Shown: in pieces, positions 1 to 13,500 of the stretch
Numbering within the stretch: the stretch's first letter is position 1
Layout: each line of letters starts with the position of its first letter
Origin: Istiophorus platypterus
Taxonomy: Eukaryota > Chordata > Actinopteri > Istiophoriformes > Istiophoridae
Length of the DNA stretch: 64,000 nt
Direction of reading: 5' to 3'
Assembly: GCA_016859345.1 (NCBI GenBank)
Contig: CM029126.1
Span: 8,509,027 to 8,573,026, forward strand
Program-made: the position numbers and the translations under genes
Notes under the pieces: generated by a model
The model's input: the letters and a program-made list of their open reading frames with translations, nothing else
What the model was told of the DNA's origin: nothing
Database searches by the model: none

Positions 1-3000
1 CCAAAGGAAAACTGGAAATTGATATAAACAAAGATGAAGAATCAGTAAAGGATGCTGGTTCTGAAAATTTTAAAAATAAACATTGCTTTGCAAATGGAAG
101 TATTAAATGTGTTTTTTAGGTCTCAAGCATATGCAATGCTAAAACATAATTAGAACTATGTTTCTTTTTTTTTTGTCTTTTTGTTGTTTTAAATTTACGA
201 GAAAACTCTAAGGCTACCTACCCTGAGTTGCAGTGCAGCATAGCTATAAGAGTCTAGGACTTTAATGGCATTGTGTTGGTAAGCATCTATATATCCTTTT
301 CAACCTCCCCTGCACTGCCCTACTTCTGTAATATCAGTGTACAATCGTTACTTGGCCTTTGATTTCAGCAACATCTAGATGCTCCAGTTACAGTAAGTGA
401 TCTGAGCACACGGCACCGTCAGACTCTCTGTCGCAGCGCTGATTTCTTCTTTTTTTTTTTTTTTTCTCTTTTGAGAGACTACAGATAACGTGTCTTCCCA
501 GGCACAAGCATGACATCACATCACAGCTGCAGCCTGTCAACACAATGACATGCCTTACTTTGAACTGAGGTGGGTGTATCTGTCTCTGGCACTGAAACAT
601 TACCAAGAAGGTGTGCAGCTTTTCAAGTTATATCATACTATTAAACCAATAAAGGAGGAGACGGTGGACTCAGGAGTCATGATTTAGCCTATACCATCAG
701 TAGGTAAACATCCCCCCATAGTTTTTTTGTCAAGCTGAAGATACTGTGTAGCGGGTACATACAATATTGTTTTATGAAAGACAAAGGAGTACCATTTAGA
801 ATTTAGAAATTATGAATCAATTTGGGCAGAAAGGTTAAACATCCAGCATGTTATCAACCTGAGTTATCAACACGTATTCATGTTGCGCAAAGCAGTTCCA
901 GTTTGTACTGATTCCCGCTTCCTCTGAAACTGTATTTGAACCATTGAAGGAACCAAGACGTGTTTCAAGCCAAAACCACATTTATTTTGAGCACATCGGT
1001 TGACATAAATAACAAGATATTTTGTGATTCCCCTATCACATCTCTACCAAGTGCTTCCTGTTACCATCAATCAGGTAACAGCAGACTCAGTGTTTTTGAA
1101 TCTGCTCTGCACAGAGGTGTAATGAGGTCTGATGCAGTTAAGCGTATACTAATGCAAACACAATACTTCTTGTCACAGCCTCTTGTAGCCGTAGTCATGA
1201 GCGTTTGTGACGCATGCTCTTCAGTGCATATAAAATATCTCTCTATCGGAGGAATGGAATAAGCAGCAGCACCCACAGTGAAATGTTTTGTTGAAGTACA
1301 TATATATTGTAAGTGCTTTTACTATGCCTCCATGTCATCAAGGGAAGTAAAACCTGTTAGGGCTAAGTTACACTGACATTTACAAGCAAAATACTGGAAT
1401 TATTTAATTTAAATAGAATCCACTGATAAACTGCAAATAAGCTTTACATTGGGGGGGGGGGGGGGTGGAGAGAACCCAACAGTCCAAAACGCTCTCACAT
1501 TAGGAATGGCACACCATCAAATTTTATATAACCCTTCTCTGATCCATGAGGAAGAACTAGAATAGATCTGTCCTCTTAACATTATTTTTGCTATGAATGA
1601 CATTTGCCATAACCAACAGTAGCTACTGTGCAACCTGTGCCTCCAGCGCTATCTACTGAAAGAGAATGAACTGCCGTTCTCTAAAAGGAAAATCAGTAGG
1701 GATGCAGACCCTTGTTGATATGATAAGAAACACTGCTCTTCAGCTCCAGTAAATGATCAAGTGCAAAAGTCGTATTTCCCATTCATTTCCCTCAATCCCT
1801 TTAAAACATTTCACAATGTGAGACACTTTACCCTTAATTTGCATGACAGTTCAAACAGACTTTGCAGAGGGTTGAAGTTAGCTGTAGCTGTAACACACTC
1901 CAGCTCAATTTTTACCTCTTAACCTTACTGTGCTCAAAATGCCTTGACTTGATTTTGTCTCGATATGTGCAGAGTCACTCTGACTTACCAGTAATCCGAA
2001 ACGGATGCCATATACTGTAAGTGATAAACTGAGTTTGTGCAGCAAGAGTAAAAAACGTTTGTTGTCAAAGGACTTAAATCAGATTCATCAGGAGCTGTGA
2101 CTTCCCAAAAGTTGTGCTCTGATGCTTCTCCTGCCAAGAGGAAGGTACAAAACCAGCAAACAAAATCAAATAAAAAGCCTTTAAATTGATCCCCATGCAT
2201 CATATCTGTGACTTGAATCATTTGACTATTACATGGAATATAGCAAATATTCCTTCTGAAACAGAAATATTATCACTCACTTTATCTTAGTTATCTTTCC
2301 GCTGCACACTCAAATGGATACAAACAAAGAAAAGTAAGGAGAGGTGGTATGAACCAACATGTCATTTTTACCCTGGTTACAGAGCTCTTTAGGGAGCCTC
2401 GACACAAAGCCAATATTTTCTCTGAGGCTTCCCTTTTGACGCACTCACCTTGAGTCATTTCTTGACTGAGCAAATGTGTAACATTACGACAAGCCACTCA
2501 TCTACTACATCCCACTACTTCTTATGTAAATGCTTGTGCTGAATATGATGGTGGATTTACCTTTCAATACAAGTCTCCTCTGGCACTGTAAAGTCTATCA
2601 CTCTGTACAAGGCTGACACTGAGTCCTGTTTCATTCAAGAGCTGTTACACTACAATCTTTATCAAAGACACAGCGAGGAAGAAGTCATGTTTTATGCTCT
2701 GTCTAGTAAACATGGAGCAGGTGAAACTGTAACTGTGATGGGTGAATAAAGCGAATATACCAAGGTAGACAGACGATTCCTGTAAGCCAGAGGAGCGAGA
2801 AAAAGCCAGTAAGAGGTACGACACTGGCTATTCCTTTATTTTAGGTCTTAGGCTTATTTCCCTTGGCATGAGGGAAATAAGAGAAATAAAGGAAGGAAAG
2901 TGCACCAACAAACAATAGTGAGTGATTTTTATCCAGCTGTTGACAAGGAAAAAAGTCTATTTGGTGAGTAAAAATCTGGACGTATTTAAGCCTGCGGCAG

Positions 3001-3500
3001 CAGTCGCCACTTCTTAGGTAGAAAATATGATAAAACCTGTCATACAATAACATGCATTTGCATACATCACAAAAGAGCAGCCAAGTTATTCTGCAAAGAT
3101 GGATGTTGTCCTTTACATTTGAAGCCTCACTTAGGAATGGATTCTGGGAGCCAAAACAGCAGACAGATGCTGTTTTATTTACCTTGGTTGGGTAAAAAGC
3201 AGCTACTGGGCTGAGCGACAGGGGCTCAGCTCAACTATTTAGTGAGTGGAAAGGCCTTGTTGTTACATATGGAACTGACCTGCTGGACCTTTCACCAGAA
3301 AACAAAAAGAGGGACCAGTCGAAAGCATTAGCAGAATGCGTGAGGCAGGCCTTGTGATGATGCAGAGTACCGGAGTTGCTCTGTTACACTGAGCCAAGAC
3401 ACTTGTTTTCCAATCAGAACTCATAAAAAAGCAATTAAGCAGCATTTTTTTAACCTTAACATATGAGGGGTTGCAAAGCCAGTGGACCTTGGATTAAACA
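1..3500. other. non-coding flank
   Basis: No convincing exon, RNA gene or recognisable transposon is visible here. The open frames are at most about 100 codons, overlap each other on both strands, and show no domain. The sequence is AT-rich and unique-looking. The only simple repeats are a T-rich run near 447-465 and a 15-base G tract at 1451-1465. It could hold regulatory DNA, but nothing in it lets me name a site. Confidence 0.6.
1451..1465. repeat. poly-G tract (15 G)
   Basis: This is an uninterrupted run of 15 guanines. Such tracts are rare compared with A/T runs, can form intermolecular G-quadruplexes, and are prone to length error in sequencing. The exact length should be treated as uncertain. 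Confidence 0.9.
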
Positions 3501-3519
3501 TTCCCTAAGTGCTTGGATC

Positions 3520-4060
3520 CTAGAATTCATGACTGCCAGAACACAGGTGGTCTTATGGGCAGTCCCACCTCTTATACCCTCAATGTGAGTGCAGCTGTCC
3601 CTAGAGGTTGGGCATCGCCTCCTACTGGATTCCCTGCGCAATAAGTACTGTGTACATGAGAAACGGCTCCAACTCCACTGTCAAGTTTGTTGATGACAGA
3701 GTAGTGACAGGCCTGATCACCAACAATGATGAGGAGACCTACCTCAAGGGGGTGGGCAATGTGCCACTGTGGTACATCCGCCTCTTAACGAATGTCAGCA
3801 AAATCAAGTAGATGCTCACGGATTGTGGAAGGAAACAACAGGACAAGACGAGGCTACACACACCAGACAATCAACAGTGCACTTGGGAAGAGGGTGTGCA
3901 CCTTCAGGTATCTGGGAGTCCACATTACCAGACTCTGACATGGTCCATATATGCAGTCATTTTGAAGAGAAAGGCATTGCCATACGCAATCCAGACATCT
4001 TTAGTAAGATGTAGTAGTTTGGTCTGGGAACTACACTGCTCAAGACTGTAGAGTCCCACA
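3520..4060 (+). pseudogene. CR1/L2/Rex-like LINE reverse-transcriptase remnant
   Basis: This is a decayed fragment of the reverse-transcriptase domain of a non-LTR retrotransposon. An early segment reads TARTQVVLMGS-like in shifting frames (about 3530-3570), a block that precedes the conserved polymerase motifs in fish LINEs of the CR1/L2/Rex group. Around 3680-3760 the frame reads KFVDDRVVTGLITNNDEETY, which corresponds to the F/Y-x-D-D catalytic motif and the stretch that follows it. Near 3895-3925 another frame reads VCTFRYLGVHIT, matching the conserved FKYLGV block after the palm domain. At least two frameshifts and several stops separate these pieces, so no functional protein can be made. 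No endonuclease domain or 5-prime end is present, so the copy is 5-prime truncated, as is usual for LINEs. The family name within the clade is uncertain. Confidence 0.8.
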
Positions 4061-6719
4061 GATATTGGTTTTCTCAGCTTATCTTACCATTAGAGCTACA
4101 CTCCCTTAAACTTTTTTTTTTTTAAATCTTTTTATATTTCTTTTTTTATCTACTCTTTTTTCACACTAGTCTTTTAGTAGACCCTTAAGTCTTCATTTGT
4201 GTGTCTAATCCTAACCCTTGAATCCATTTCACACACTCTGTTCCAACATATAGTTGTCAAGTGCAGGGTCTAAAGACTTTTAAAGCTTTAGTCACCTGTC
4301 ATCTAGTGTCTAACAGTCATGGGCACAAGTCTTAGCTTTATAAAAATTAACCTGAGGCTCCTGCTAAGGATCTAAAATAATTAATGTAGTCTATGATTTT
4401 ATGAGTTCCACAACTCGGGCAGCTCAAACGTAAGCTCGGCTGTATGTTATCAATAACCCAGGCCAGATCCCCTCAGAGTTCTCCCTTCTGACTGCTTTAT
4501 CTTCCAATCATGGATACCAACTCCCTGATTATACAGTAAATGCCATGGCAATTCTTCTAGAGTTGCCTTACTGAAAATGCAGTACACCAGGCCCATTTGC
4601 AGCTGCTGGTGCTGGTTGACACGAACATCAAGAAAGAAGAAACGCTCTTTGACATAGATGTTGTCCAATATTTCTGTAGCTGCCATTTCAGTTCAACCTT
4701 GCAGCTACCATACATTATGGATCTTTTCATTTTCACTTCATCGCAAATTGTGTCCGAGAGATCATTTTTAGGCCTCAGAGCAATGGCAAGTTGTAGCAAT
4801 GGTTACTGTAGACCATGCATTGAATGTCTCAAAGACCATTATCATGTTGTCACCTGCTAATAACTAGAAGCTCCAGGATGGATGAAATTTTTATGACACA
4901 TCGCATTCACTTGGAAACATTCCAAGTGGTATACTCTGAAAAGCAACTGGAAAAGTCAAGCATCATGTGGTGCTTTCTCTGACACAAAGATTAGATGGCT
5001 GCACACTGGACACTAAAGCAGAATGGAGGGACAATTATGAAGCACCGCTGCAATCAAGGGGGGTCCCTGACAGGCTGAGCAGGGTCTGATGAGACAGTGT
5101 GTCACTCCGGAGCTCCAAGGCTCCACAGCTAATCAACCATCAAGGAAGGGCTTCAGGGGCGCGGCCGCTCAAGCCCCCCATCACCTTGCAGGGAGGAAGG
5201 CAATCACCGGCCCATTTCCCTGTGCTGTTATTCCCATCACCATGCCCTGCCTACGCATCTCAAATTAAGGTGCACAGAAGACCAGGGAAGTGCTGGATGG
5301 AGACAAAGGTGGCTAGTGGATGCAATCGAATGAAGTTTAAAAAAAGAGGGGCAAAATAAAAGAAAAAGAAAGAAAAATCTTTTGACCCTGCAAGTGTTTT
5401 TTCTAGCAATTTTGTATCTGTCAAATAATCATAAATGGATTGAAAACATGAGGGGAACGGATTAAAAGAGCCTTGATTGCTTTCCAATATGCAGCTCATA
5501 AGATCCAAGTGATTGGCCTTGCAAATTGAAAAGTAATTCTTGTAATACAGTGTGTTGAGGAGACAGAAGGGTTGTGGGTCAGCAAAGGTGAGAGAAGGGA
5601 GTTCTCATTTTACCCTGGCGAGGGATTAACACAAAGAGTGTATGTTAGCAGGAACCCATCTTCTGTCTGGTGAGAAAAGAAGAAGAGCAAGTGAATGAAA
5701 CCTAAACAATAGCTTATCTTTTACCCTCTTAAAAGAACACGACTTCAAATAAATGGTTATTTCCTTTCTCAAGGAAAAGAAGATGGGGAATAGAAGAGAG
5801 AGACAAGAAAAGGGTAATAGGGGGCTACTTGATACATGATACATATAATGTTAAACAAAAATGAATTAATAAACAGACAAGTTTGACAGGCCAACTTGAT
5901 AGTGCTCAGACTATACAGTTGCGCCACAGCATGTAATTGGAGGTAATATCTCCTCCTGTCCTCTGTTTTAAGTTTGACAGTGGCTGGAGAGGCTCCCTAC
6001 ACTAATAAGCTCCGCTCAGAAAGGCACACACAAGTGCACACCAGGCCCATTCTGTCGTCTCATTCTGTCCTCTGATGCTTGGGCAGAATATTGACAAAGA
6101 ATGTGAGGTCTCTGATCTGTCTGGGCTCAAGGCAGCCATCATTACCGACTAGAAATCTTGCTCACAAGCCCTGCTGATTGTCCCCTGGCCTCCTAAAGAC
6201 CCTGGTAGAGGAAAAAAAAAACAAAAAAAAACCACCTTTTTTAAAGTTGTCCTTCTTCCTTGAATGTTTCTTCTGATTTAGTACCATGCCGTGTACAAGG
6301 GACCTATGTACATCTGACAAATGGGAATTTTAGAGTCTTAAAATATAATGTTCTCTGCAACTATTGATTATTTCTATCACCGATCAATTTGGCAATTATG
6401 TGTGGTCTATACAGTAAAGTGTCAAAATTGTGAAAAATGCCCTTCACAATGTCCTAGATTTTTTCCGATAAAAAAATGGTTATTACATGTATAAAATGCT
6501 GAAATAAATGTAAAATGCCAGTTGTAATATGTCAAAAACATATTCAATCCATGAAGACATGAATGACGCTGTAACTATTAACAACAATCAATGGTATTTT
6601 TACGGAATGTCTAAATAAAGATAAATGTAGACTGACTGACTGATTCATTGACTAATCATTTCAGCCCTATGTTAATTTTCTTCATTAAGAAATTGCTTTT
6701 TTCTACATGCTGTGTATTG
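4061..6719. other. non-coding sequence after the LINE remnant
   Basis: The first few hundred bases are T-rich (about 4110-4165) and may be the decayed 3-prime tail of the preceding LINE. Beyond that I see no gene. The open frames of up to 87 codons at 4450-4860 and 5099-5508 overlap on opposite strands and have no domain. A purine-rich patch lies at 5335-5380 and A-runs at 6211-6232. Confidence 0.5.
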
Positions 6720-6900
6720 TAGCCTGTGCTGTCCATACACTAGGAATGGCCCTAACCACATCTGAAATAATTACCCCTTTGGCAGACAGGCGATCCATAT
6801 GTGGACGGTGCAGAGGGAGGCCGAGCAGGACATTAACTGAGCATTAATTCTGTGATGCCAGCATGATGCCAATTATTTTAGATGTGGTCAATGTTCTGAT
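6720..6900. promoter_or_regulatory. candidate regulatory element with 18-bp inverted repeat
   Basis: An 18-base sequence at 6755-6772 (ACCACATCTGAAATAATT) recurs in reverse complement at 6871-6888 with one mismatch, separated by 98 bp. Each arm joins an E-box-like CATCTG core (CATCTA in the right arm) to an AT-rich homeodomain-type TAATT core. The matched region does not extend past 18 bp on either side, which fits paired binding sites better than transposon ends. The sequence between the arms is of ordinary complexity and looks like vertebrate conserved non-coding DNA. The regulatory role is inference. Confidence 0.4.
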
Positions 6901-7344
6901 GGTTATAAATTTCTACAAGTATCAGTCATGCTTACAGAGGCTCCTTGGTGTAAATGGGAAATGGTCTCAGAAATGTGGGTCTTGATCAAAAGAGAGAACA
7001 GCAATTCGGTTGTGAAACCAAAAAAAGGGAAATTTTGTCTTTGCCATGAATTGGGTTGGAATAGAATTAGCATTAAATGAAAAGTGTATAAAGGTGATCC
7101 AGAAATGCAACAGCATCATGACAGTTATACATGTATTCATTTGCCTCTGTTGCCCCCACTTACCTAAAAATTTTGACAATTCTAATAGACCTTTTCAAGC
7201 CATTTGGAATATTGACATTAATAAACTGCGTTGCCTTCTAAATTTTCTTAATAGGTAAGTCTGTATGTGGAATTACAGTGAAGAGGTCTTTTCCTTTTAC
7301 CTCTTTCTGCATCTCAGAAGCCTTTCCGGCATGGTGGGCACTAG

Positions 7345-7385
7345 TGGCCTGCAATTACATCTGGAATTAATTACAGGAGACGAGG
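7345..7385. promoter_or_regulatory. third E-box plus TAATTA composite motif
   Basis: ACATCTGGAATTAATTAC lies at 7357-7374. It joins CATCTG to TAATTA with a 4-base gap, much like the copies at 6758 (3-base gap) and 6871 (inverted, with a degraded E-box). Three related composites within about 620 bp suggest a homotypic cluster. Binding by a bHLH/homeodomain pair is inferred from motif shape only. Confidence 0.3.
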
Positions 7386-10300
7386 GTCGGATTTTGCAAA
7401 TACCCACAATTTACTCACACAGATTTTTAAAGGTTGTGCATGTCAAAAACATTGGAGATAGAAATTGTGTTTTTAAAGACCCCTGATGATATCCAATGTT
7501 CATGATTTGTGGAATTTCTGACTAAACTGGCATCAAGGACACACATCGTTTTCCTTACCAGTGAGAATATTCAGGCCAATACACTGCAGATGTCTCCGTA
7601 CACTTGCATATGATTATTGCAGAATTACTTCAATTGATCCTTTTCATCAAAGCAGATGATAATTGCTGATTGCACTATTTTGGCACAGGCAAAAATATCA
7701 TGGTATTATGTTCATTCTCGGTGAAAAGAAATAAGGAGCATAGCTCATAGTTTGCACGGGTTTACTCAGAAATTAGCCACTTTTCACGGAGTTAATCCTC
7801 CTTTTTTCTGGACAATTAACACTACTCTGAGGTCTCTGAGGTCAAGGGGTTGAATTTAACTGAACTTAACTTTTTCCTTGTGGATTTTGATAGACTAACA
7901 TAGTGAAGAATTAATGTCTGGAAAATATAATGTAGGAACTAAAACAAATCTCCAAGTGTTTGTTTACAGTATATAAACCCACTGTATAAATTACAAAAAC
8001 ACACTTTTAAAGACTTATAATTTTCCAAAGAAAATGTGGGCAGAGCCAATGTGAAAAAAATAACAGCAATACATAAAACTGATCAGTAGAAGGAGAAAAA
8101 CACTTGAGGCTGGAAGTGAAAAAACAGGAACACTTGAGACTGGAAAACTTGATTTAGGAACGAAACAATCAGAGGCCTGATTTTTCATTAACTCTGTGAT
8201 GGGAAATTGATCTGTTTAAAAAAAACAAAAAACAAACCCTGCTGCTTGGACGATAGACTAATCACATGCTATAATCTCCACCAATCACATTCTAGTTTTC
8301 CAACTACGGTTACTATGACAGCTATCTCCACCTCTAAAACCCCAGCTGAAATCGTGAAAATCTGCCCGACAGTTAGTTGCTACCTGTTCTGGCTTTACAT
8401 TAAAGCCCCTAATTCATACAAGCATCACTAATAGCTTTACTAAAACGCACTGCCTGCCTCAAACCGCTCACAATCTCTCCTCCTCTCCCCTTTCCCCTGT
8501 CAATGATAATGTCTGTCTTGTTCCATATATCTGAAGCCGGTCACATGCAGACAAGCTGTCTTCAGATGAGTCACGGGGGAACGTTTTGCGGTTAACCACA
8601 CTGCTCTTCGAGGGCAACCTGGGCAGGAGATCGGCAGCCGGTAAAACATTCGCTGAGACAGGAGAGACCATCCCATATTGTCTTGCCGGCACACAGCGCC
8701 AGTGCTGAGTGGAACCTTCTGGGTATTGGCTGTGTTAACTAAATTGACATTGGCTTCCAACCTCCTGGCTATCCATCAGTGGAGGAATGAGCACAGGGGC
8801 TGGAGAGTTAACCCCTCAAGTCTTATGCACTTCCTGCGGTAGTCCTCGCAACGATGAAAAGCAAGGGGGATGTGTGAGGCAGAATGTGGAGGAGAGGTTC
8901 TCTGTTTCCTCCCCCTGATATTTTTGGTGATAACCATTCATTTGTAGTGGTTTTGGCCCGAAGAGGTTTGTCTTATCTGTTCCTTCTCTTTCTTTCTGGG
9001 GGGAAAATAGAGGGTGAGTCTTCTCTAGCCTACTCTCTCACAGTTGATTAGTAGCTCCTGCTCTACCCCTACGCTCCAGGGACTCTATGCCAGTTCCCCT
9101 TATACATCCCCTTGTCATGCACACACCCCTGTCTTTCCCTCTCTCTCCCAAACACACACTCATGCACACACATCTCCCTACAGTCGTGGAACAGCAATTT
9201 GAGGGACTCTCACAACCAAGACCTGACATTTGCGGTGCACCTGTAACAATGAGAGCTTGATTAAAAGGGCAAAATGAAACAGCGTCACCCTCAATTCATT
9301 GTCCTTAGCCGAAGTTAAATAGGATTTAAACCTGTGCATTGCAGCTGATACCTCCCCACTGTCAAATCCTGATTGCTTTAGAGCAGTGAGAGGAAAAGGT
9401 CTTGTTATTGTAATGCATGTGCATAACTAAATGTAACTGAGGTGTCAGAGGTGACCAAGTTTACACAGCGCGTCTGGGAATAGATAAGGACGACACTAAC
9501 ACGGGGAAGGAAAGCAAAACTAATACCGCTCCAGTGAATGCCATGGTGTTTGAAAGGCACAGGAATAAAGCTTAGTTTTATCTGGCTTGGGGCAACACAC
9601 AAAAGGTGCCAGCATTGCAACGTGGCGGGTTTTGAAATTGGGATCAAAAGGTTCAAGCTAATTAACAAGCTAAATAAGAGTTCCCTAGCTTCGTCTATGT
9701 AACTACCCCCCCCTTCTCCTTCCCTCTGTCTCTTTTGCTGCATTACTCTATGTAACTATGGTGCGTGTGTGTTTTGCCAACATATTCAGTGTGTCTGGAA
9801 AAGTGAAGACAAATTGCTCTCCATGCTGAAAAGTATAAAAAATAATCACCAACTTACTTCCAACAAGATGATTCTAATTAACTGCGTTATATTGCTGGCA
9901 TGACCCTGAGAGTGAAATGCCCCGTGATCAAGCTTTCTTCTCAAACTGTTTTGATGTTATTTGACTTTTCCAGCAAAGCCCTGAGGAGGGCTGAGATGGG
10001 AGAGTCAAATGGAAAGGACAAGGGCACATAATAAAGACAAATGGCTAGAGCATGAAATTTGATTCATTGCCTTGGTACAGAAAAATTCATAGGGAAATAG
10101 CCAACTTTGACATGCTATGAATTTCAAACCACTGTCAAATTCCAAAAAAAGCACATGTCCTGCTATAATGACATTGAGTCCCTGAGGGGCCTGCAGGGGG
10201 ACTATGGGCAGATTGTGAACCACATCAATCAGGCTGTTGTTTCTGATGGACATTTCTACATAGAGTTGGGTGAAGATGTTTAACAGGTTGGTTCACCAAA

Positions 10301-11200
10301 TTACCAATAAAGTCTATTATTATCCATATATGAGATTTCTGCTTCCGCACGGATGTAGGTGTAAGGAAATAACATTTTTATTTTTTTTTATTCGTGCCAG
10401 TGTCTTTCCATAAACAGTGTCCTGATTACCCTGCATAATCGACGTCATATCGTAACAGTCTTCATCTGAACTACACCAAGGGATTTCAGAATGCAATATA
10501 CTGTCTGCATAACTCTATAGCACTAAGTGTCATTAAGGAGATTTTTTTTGTAATTTGGTTGAATGGACCCTTTAAAACTTCTGTAACACCATCAAATAGT
10601 TACAAATGACAAGCCTTGACATATTTTCAGCAAAAAAAAAAAAAAAAAATCCCCTTACATCCATATAACCACAAAGTGACTGCTTCACTTTTTGAATAAA
10701 ATGAGATTAATTTTACAGCCATAAGGAACTTAGCACCTTATTTATTTCATTAGGCATCAGAAGCATATGCTTAGTAGTAGACCTTTCACTGCAGAGCACC
10801 CACTTTGTAGTACGATATAAAAACACCATCTGGTGTGTGAGCAGCGGCTAGGCTAGGCTAACTGGGTCTAGATAGGGGCCCTGCTGTGTCACAGGATTAT
10901 CTTACTGGTTGGTAGATCCGCTCTATTAGCCCCTAGTGGCTTGGATTATTGGATGATCATTATTATGTGTGACTGAACAAGGAGCTAAGTACCTGCACTT
11001 CCCTGATGCGGTTCGGTCTTGTTAGTGTTAGTGATCAGACATATTACGAGCGCATTTCAGAGCATTACACAATAATTACACCTAGTCTGGGACGAAAAAC
11101 ACTCAGCTTATTTGATACACTTTGACTTGGACCCAGACAGTGTGTTTAATGCGAGACGAGTGGCTTTGCTAACTTAGCTGTAGAGCAGGCACCGCGCTTC
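7386..11200. other. non-coding, with moderately CpG-bearing blocks
   Basis: No gene is supported. Blocks at about 8450-8900 and 10835-11180 carry more CpG and GC than their surroundings, but I recognise neither as an exon or a repeat. Open frames here (for example 8500-8760 and 9405-9743 on the minus strand) lack domains and overlap competing frames. An A-run lies at 10633-10650. Confidence 0.45.
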
Positions 11201-13090
11201 AGAGAAGACAGACTATGGTGCGCCTCGAGCATATATTTGTTTGTGGAAGTAGAATTTTCCTTTCTCATGCGTCTAAAGAGGATCACAGGCGAGTACAGAA
11301 GACAACACCTTCAGAGACGGGCCCTCTGCACAACAAAACGAACATCTGCCGTCTCTCATCAGCGAGATTGAAGCTAATGACGAGCCGTGAGTGTGTTGAC
11401 AGAGAGAGTGGTATTGGATTGCGTACAAGAGGCCCACTGAGACCAGACATATGTTTTAGAAAATGCTGTGGATGGAGTATGGGTTTATATAGTGTGTGTC
11501 CACATGTGTGTGTGTGTGTTTGTGTGGAGATGCCCGAGAGTGGGAGAAGGTGGAAAATAGGCCTCGGCTATTTCTTTTTGCAGTTTGTTTATCTGTCCAT
11601 GTTTATACCAGTGGATGAAGGGGAGTCTGTTAGCGCAGGTAAAACAACCGCTGTATTCCTCCCCCTTCAATCTCTGCCTTCGCTAACAGACAATGGAATT
11701 ACACATCAAAGAAGCTTCTCTCTGTATCCAATTCTTCTGTGACCTCTACCAGCCTTTGTTCGTATTCACCACGACAACTCCCCGGGACCAAGCCTCCACC
11801 AGCAGGCTTCTTCCTGCTTCCTCTCTTTGTCGAGGGAGATATTAAATTTAGATGAAAATGAAATATTCATCTCCTCTCAGCAACTGATGGCCATCTGATT
11901 TGATACAACTTTTCACGCAACATCTCCTCATTGTTTTTGACTGACAAACACTTTTCTCTTAATGTCCTCTACCCTCTGCCAACCATGCCATCCTCCTGTG
12001 AGCATTTCTCAATACAAGCACCCCACAGAGTCTGATTTTGTTAAAACCTGAATTCCAAAGTACCGTTACAGCTTTTTCAGAGTATCTTAAACCACGTCTG
12101 AGTCATTTCAGATGAGACGTTTGCAGAAGCCCTGGCGAAGATGATCTCGGGGAGCATGCAAGTGGAGAGAGCACTTTCTATAGCTCGCTAGAAGAGTTAA
12201 TCACATGAAAACTTCCCAGTCTCTCTCTGCTGCTGCTGCAGGGATAAAGACAAGCCTCTGAAGTGGTTGTGTTTGGAGACTTCAACCGAAAGTGGTGACC
12301 ACAAACCCGATTTATCCCACCGAAGCTTCTGAGTGGTCACACTGTGTGCAGCTTCAAGTGCTGCACATTTGTCAGCTTACATTTAAGTGTTTGCTCTGCA
12401 CACACAGTAATTAAGTCTGGAGTCATGGTTGCCCAAAGCATTTTAGGGAAACTAAATGAAAAATGCATGTGACCAGGTGTTGTAGGGGCAGAGTGAGGCG
12501 CTAAGGAAATGAAATCAACATGAAATCATGAGGGAGATTGATTAACTGGCACTGATTAAGTGCTTTAAATATTAGGTAGATAAAGTAATTTATTATTCAA
12601 TAAATCCCTGTCAGGCAGTGAATAACATCACTGAGAGAAAAGAGAGACAACAAATGATGAATTAGTTTCATCAATCCACAGATGAAAGAGGCAACATGTA
12701 ATAATCTGTCATTACCAATAGTTCCACAATAGATATATAAATGTACACTGAACGTAATTTCATCCCATCAAATTTGCAAACTGAGTAATGCAATTAATGA
12801 CTTGCACAGACAGAACAATGCCCACTGGAGTTACAGAGCAAAGCACAAAAAAACAACTATCATATCCATTGATATTATTAGTGCACTGCTCAAATGTGAA
12901 TCATATTTCCATGCTGGCAAACATACAAATTATCTGCATGTACACGCTATCTCCAGAGAGAAAAATACCATCCACATCCTTGAGCATGTTTGTCCTTATT
13001 ATAACAAAATTGCATAAAGAACTGAAATGGTTCCTAGGTAGCATTATAGGTTAAAAACACATCAGTAGAGACAAGAAATACTGAGAGGCA
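11201..13090. other. non-coding, contains one 175-codon frame without a domain
   Basis: An ATG-initiated frame at 11215-11742 runs for 175 codons. It includes a translated GT-microsatellite segment (Cys-Val repeats at about 11500-11530) and has no recognisable domain, signal peptide or conserved motif. It is most likely a chance frame in a stop-poor stretch. The remainder, including 11750-12500, shows no gene. A short CTG/CAG run lies at 12229-12241. Confidence 0.45.
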
Positions 13091-13099
13091 GGCAGAGGG

Positions 13100-13500
13100 A
13101 GAGTGAGGAGAAGCTCAGTTTGCAAGAGGACAAACACAGGAGTAGTCGTCTTTTATTCCCCTCAACAAATAGACGCTCCCGTATGAGACGGCGCGACCAT
13201 CTGGCCTCAACGTAGAGCAATACACTGTAAAAGCACTAAAATCAATGGCAACAACTCTACCTTGGATGCCCACCATTACCCAGATGGTGCACGGGACCAC
13301 CTAACCAAGAGCAGACACAGCACAGACAGAGAGCGGCGTGCCCGGATACCGCCACCCACCTCGATGATTTTCACCGTTTTTTTTTTTTTTTTTCGTTTAT
13401 TTTTTGGTGTTGGTAACTAATGCAAGAGGAGCGACGTTGGCCCCCGTACACTAACTATGAGAGAGCCCTCTGTTGGTTTTAGCATGATGGCTGTGACACA
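13100..13500. other. GC-richer block of unknown role
   Basis: This block carries clustered CpG dinucleotides (for example around 13160-13210 and 13330-13365) interrupted by a T-run at 13378-13394. On the minus strand a 61-codon frame (13115-13300) and a GAG/GTGGGT donor-like site near 13357 can be read, but no acceptor or conserved protein supports an exon. It could be an outlying part of the nearby promoter region or simply old GC-rich sequence. Confidence 0.3.

Noticed and set aside
11215..11742. 175-codon ATG-initiated frame
   Set aside because: No domain or signal was recognised. It includes a translated GT repeat, and there are no exon borders or promoter evidence. It is most likely chance.
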